A stretch of DNA of 35,970 bases. It comes from a virus. The notes beneath the pieces were generated by a model. That model ran no database searches. It saw only the letters and a program-made list of their open reading frames with translations, and was not told the DNA's origin. This document shows, piece by piece, positions 34,718 through 35,970 of this stretch (position 1 is the first letter of the stretch; every line of letters starts with the position of its first letter). The stretch lies in IMG/VR virus record IMGVR_UViG_3300030390_002240, positions 1 through 35,970 of that record; one strand, given 5' to 3'. The position numbers and the translations under genes were made by a program.

Positions 34718-34947
34718 TCATCTTCTACATACCACTCACCATTAACATCATTTAATATTGTTAATATTTCTGTGTAAGTGTAAGTTGTTTTACCTTGTAA
34801 GAATGTTGGTTTGGAACCTTCATACTTTACAAAAGTTTTTGTATTGTCATTATTCCACCTCAATGTTTCCGCAGATGTTTCTTGTACCTTGGTAAAATCT
34901 ACAGAGCTTACATCACTGCTTGTTATTATTACGTATTTTCTTTCCAT
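34711..34947 (-). CDS. Conserved small protein of unknown function (78 aa)
   Basis: The protein begins MERKYVIITSSDVSSVDFTKVQ and continues with ETSAETLRWNNDNTKTFVKYEG and SKPTFLQGKTTYTYTEILTIL, ending in an acidic tail. It looks like a compact alpha/beta fold. It starts 1 base after the LamG gene stop. I recall similar short proteins beside fibre genes of marine phages, but no role is known; a fibre-assembly helper is a guess. Confidence 0.6.
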   Translation of the reverse strand: MERKYVIITSSDVSSVDFTKVQETSAETLRWNNDNTKTFVKYEGSKPTFLQGKTTYTYTEILTILNDVNGEWYVEDEE

Positions 34948-34948
34948 A

Positions 34949-35893
34949 TTATGGTGTGTCTGAACTATCTATGTTGCTACTATTAATTATTGATAAGCTG
35001 AAAGAGTTGCTAGAGTCATCAGTTAACGTTTCGTCCTCATCACTATAACCTTCCATAGTGTAGTAAGCCAATAATCCTGAATGACCGCTTTCGTCTTTTG
35101 GCGATCCTGAGTTGTATATAGATGTAATTTCAGAAGCTGTTAGTTTATCATTAAATAAAGCTATATCGTTCATGTGACCATTAAAAGGGTTTGTGTTGCC
35201 TGGAGGGTGATTTCTACCAAAACCTACAACTGCAGGACCAGTTCCATCATTCCAAGTATTTCCTATTGCATCAGTATCTTTAAGTGAAGCATCTATATAT
35301 AGTTTAGTCTCATTGTTAGCCGCTGTTTTAGATCCATACTCCCAAGTAAAAGCTACATGATGCCAGTTACCATCGTTTTCTAAACCGGCTTGAGAATTAA
35401 CCACGTTTGTAACGTTAGACACTTTAATATTACCTCTTATTCTACCAGCAGCGTTATTCCAAAGAAGTAATACTAGATTTGTAGTTCCTTCTTCAGGACT
35501 TAATTGAAATATAAACCCATTACCAGACATTGAATCTAACTTAACCCAAACACTGATAGAACCAGCGCCACGCGTTGAGCCTCCATTAATAAATTGTTGA
35601 GCAAGACTACCAGACCCTTCTAATCGATCGTTAGTTCCATCAAAATCAAAACTTTTATTATCAGCAAATGCGGCTGCAGCATCATGGTCGTATTGATAAA
35701 ATTCAGTCATTGCATGCGGCGCACTACCGTCAGGTCTATTACTAGAGGCGTTAGCTGTATTAATAGTTGCTACAGTACCGTTAGAACATTGCAAAAGACT
35801 TGCTTGTGTTGTTGCACTAGCATTATAAGTGTTAGTAGCTAGCTCAGCTCTAATACCAGCAAGACTTAAAACACCACTACTTGGAACAGCCAC
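34949..35893 (-). CDS. LamG/concanavalin-like tail or decoration protein (314 aa)
   Basis: Residues about 1-71 (MAVPSSGVLSLAGIRAEL..., ending MTEFYQYDHD) are a module often seen at the N-terminus of phage fibre proteins, probably a virion attachment part. Residues about 80-265 have the LamG/concanavalin pattern: FDFDGTNDRLEG, then GSISVWVKLD, DGNWHHVAFTWE (174-185), LYIDASLKDTD and GHMNDIALFNDKLTASEI. Such beta sandwiches bind glycans or proteins. The start is a GTG at 35893, inside the end of the upstream fibre gene (17-base overlap), so the two are coupled. A host-surface binding role is likely but the ligand is unknown. Confidence 0.75.
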   Translation of the reverse strand: MAVPSSGVLSLAGIRAELATNTYNASATTQASLLQCSNGTVATINTANASSNRPDGSAPHAMTEFYQYDHDAAAAFADNKSFDFDGTNDRLEGSGSLAQQFINGGSTRGAGSISVWVKLDSMSGNGFIFQLSPEEGTTNLVLLLWNNAAGRIRGNIKVSNVTNVVNSQAGLENDGNWHHVAFTWEYGSKTAANNETKLYIDASLKDTDAIGNTWNDGTGPAVVGFGRNHPPGNTNPFNGHMNDIALFNDKLTASEITSIYNSGSPKDESGHSGLLAYYTMEGYSDEDETLTDDSSNSFSLSIINSSNIDSSDTP

Positions 35894-35970
35894 TGCAAAG
35901 TTCTTTTAGTTCATCAATTTGTTTTTGCTGATCTTTAACAGCTTCTATCAAATAACCTACTAAGTTACCA
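35877..35970 (-). CDS. C-terminal end of a tail fibre/spike with an S74-type chaperone tail (runs off the right edge)
   Basis: A frame open from the window edge ends at TAG 35877-35879 and gives the last 31 residues: GNLVGYLIEAVKDQQKQIDE then LKELCSGCSK. The LxxYLIEAVKxQQKQIxELK helix is the typical trimeric coiled coil at the end of the intramolecular chaperone (peptidase S74) of phage fibres, which is cut off after folding. The chaperone core with its catalytic Ser/Lys lies outside the window, so cleavage cannot be judged. The CSGCSK end has two cysteines. Its stop overlaps the GTG start of the LamG gene. Confidence 0.65.
   Translation of the reverse strand, partial: GNLVGYLIEAVKDQQKQIDELKELCSGCSK

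Noticed and set aside
1-35970. Stop-codon reassignment, as in some crAss-like phages
   Set aside because: TAG ends several genes (370-residue, 78-residue and fibre genes), TGA ends the giant gene, and no gene needs read-through.

Overview
This window looks like the morphogenesis half of a tailed bacteriophage genome. All 21 genes, including one cut off at each edge, lie on the minus strand and are packed almost end to end. They overlap by 1 to about 47 bases or are separated by gaps of a few to about 70 bases, so no gene-free stretch reaches 300 bases. I see no tRNA, rRNA, integrase, insertion sequence, CRISPR array or host gene. The DNA is clearly AT-rich. Almost no gene has a Shine-Dalgarno sequence; starts are preceded by A/T-rich leaders (AATAAATATG, TTATATTATG), as in Bacteroidota. 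The large terminase, portal and major capsid protein look to me like those of Bacteroidota podoviruses, including crAss-like phages, and many small proteins resemble those of uncultured marine phages. That placement is from memory and was not searched. TAA, TGA and TAG all act as stops, so there is no sign of a recoded stop.

In transcription order (right to left): (1) 35970-34711, receptor/fibre edge: the C-terminal end of a fibre with an S74-type coiled-coil chaperone tail, a LamG-domain protein and a small conserved protein. (2) 34638-33339, small pre-packaging genes: a coiled-coil protein, a 74-residue protein, an apparent tandem GroES-like protein and a likely small terminase. (3) 33339-25959, head: large terminase, portal, probable scaffold and major capsid protein, ending in a strong intrinsic terminator with a UUCG loop. 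(4) 25888-14238, neck and tail: a structural protein of unknown role, a structured intergenic hairpin, two ring/adaptor proteins, a 2427-residue tail protein with two carbohydrate-binding-like modules, and two small beta-rich proteins. (5) 14198-1176, ejection apparatus: proteins of 260, 601 and 3472 residues that parallel T7 gp14-gp15-gp16. (6) 1179-1, exported/membrane products: an outer-membrane beta-barrel candidate and the start of a small membrane protein.

The packaging motor fills a scaffolded procapsid through the portal. The ring proteins and the large tail protein close the neck and form a short tail, and the last three virion genes probably make the injected ejectosome. The most unusual object is the 3472-residue protein. 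It carries an N-terminal M15-type peptidoglycan peptidase motif set, an internal HExxH zinc-protease motif, a complete HAD-phosphatase motif set near residue 2610, and a basic C-terminus built of four RR(I/V)(I/V)(D/N) repeats.
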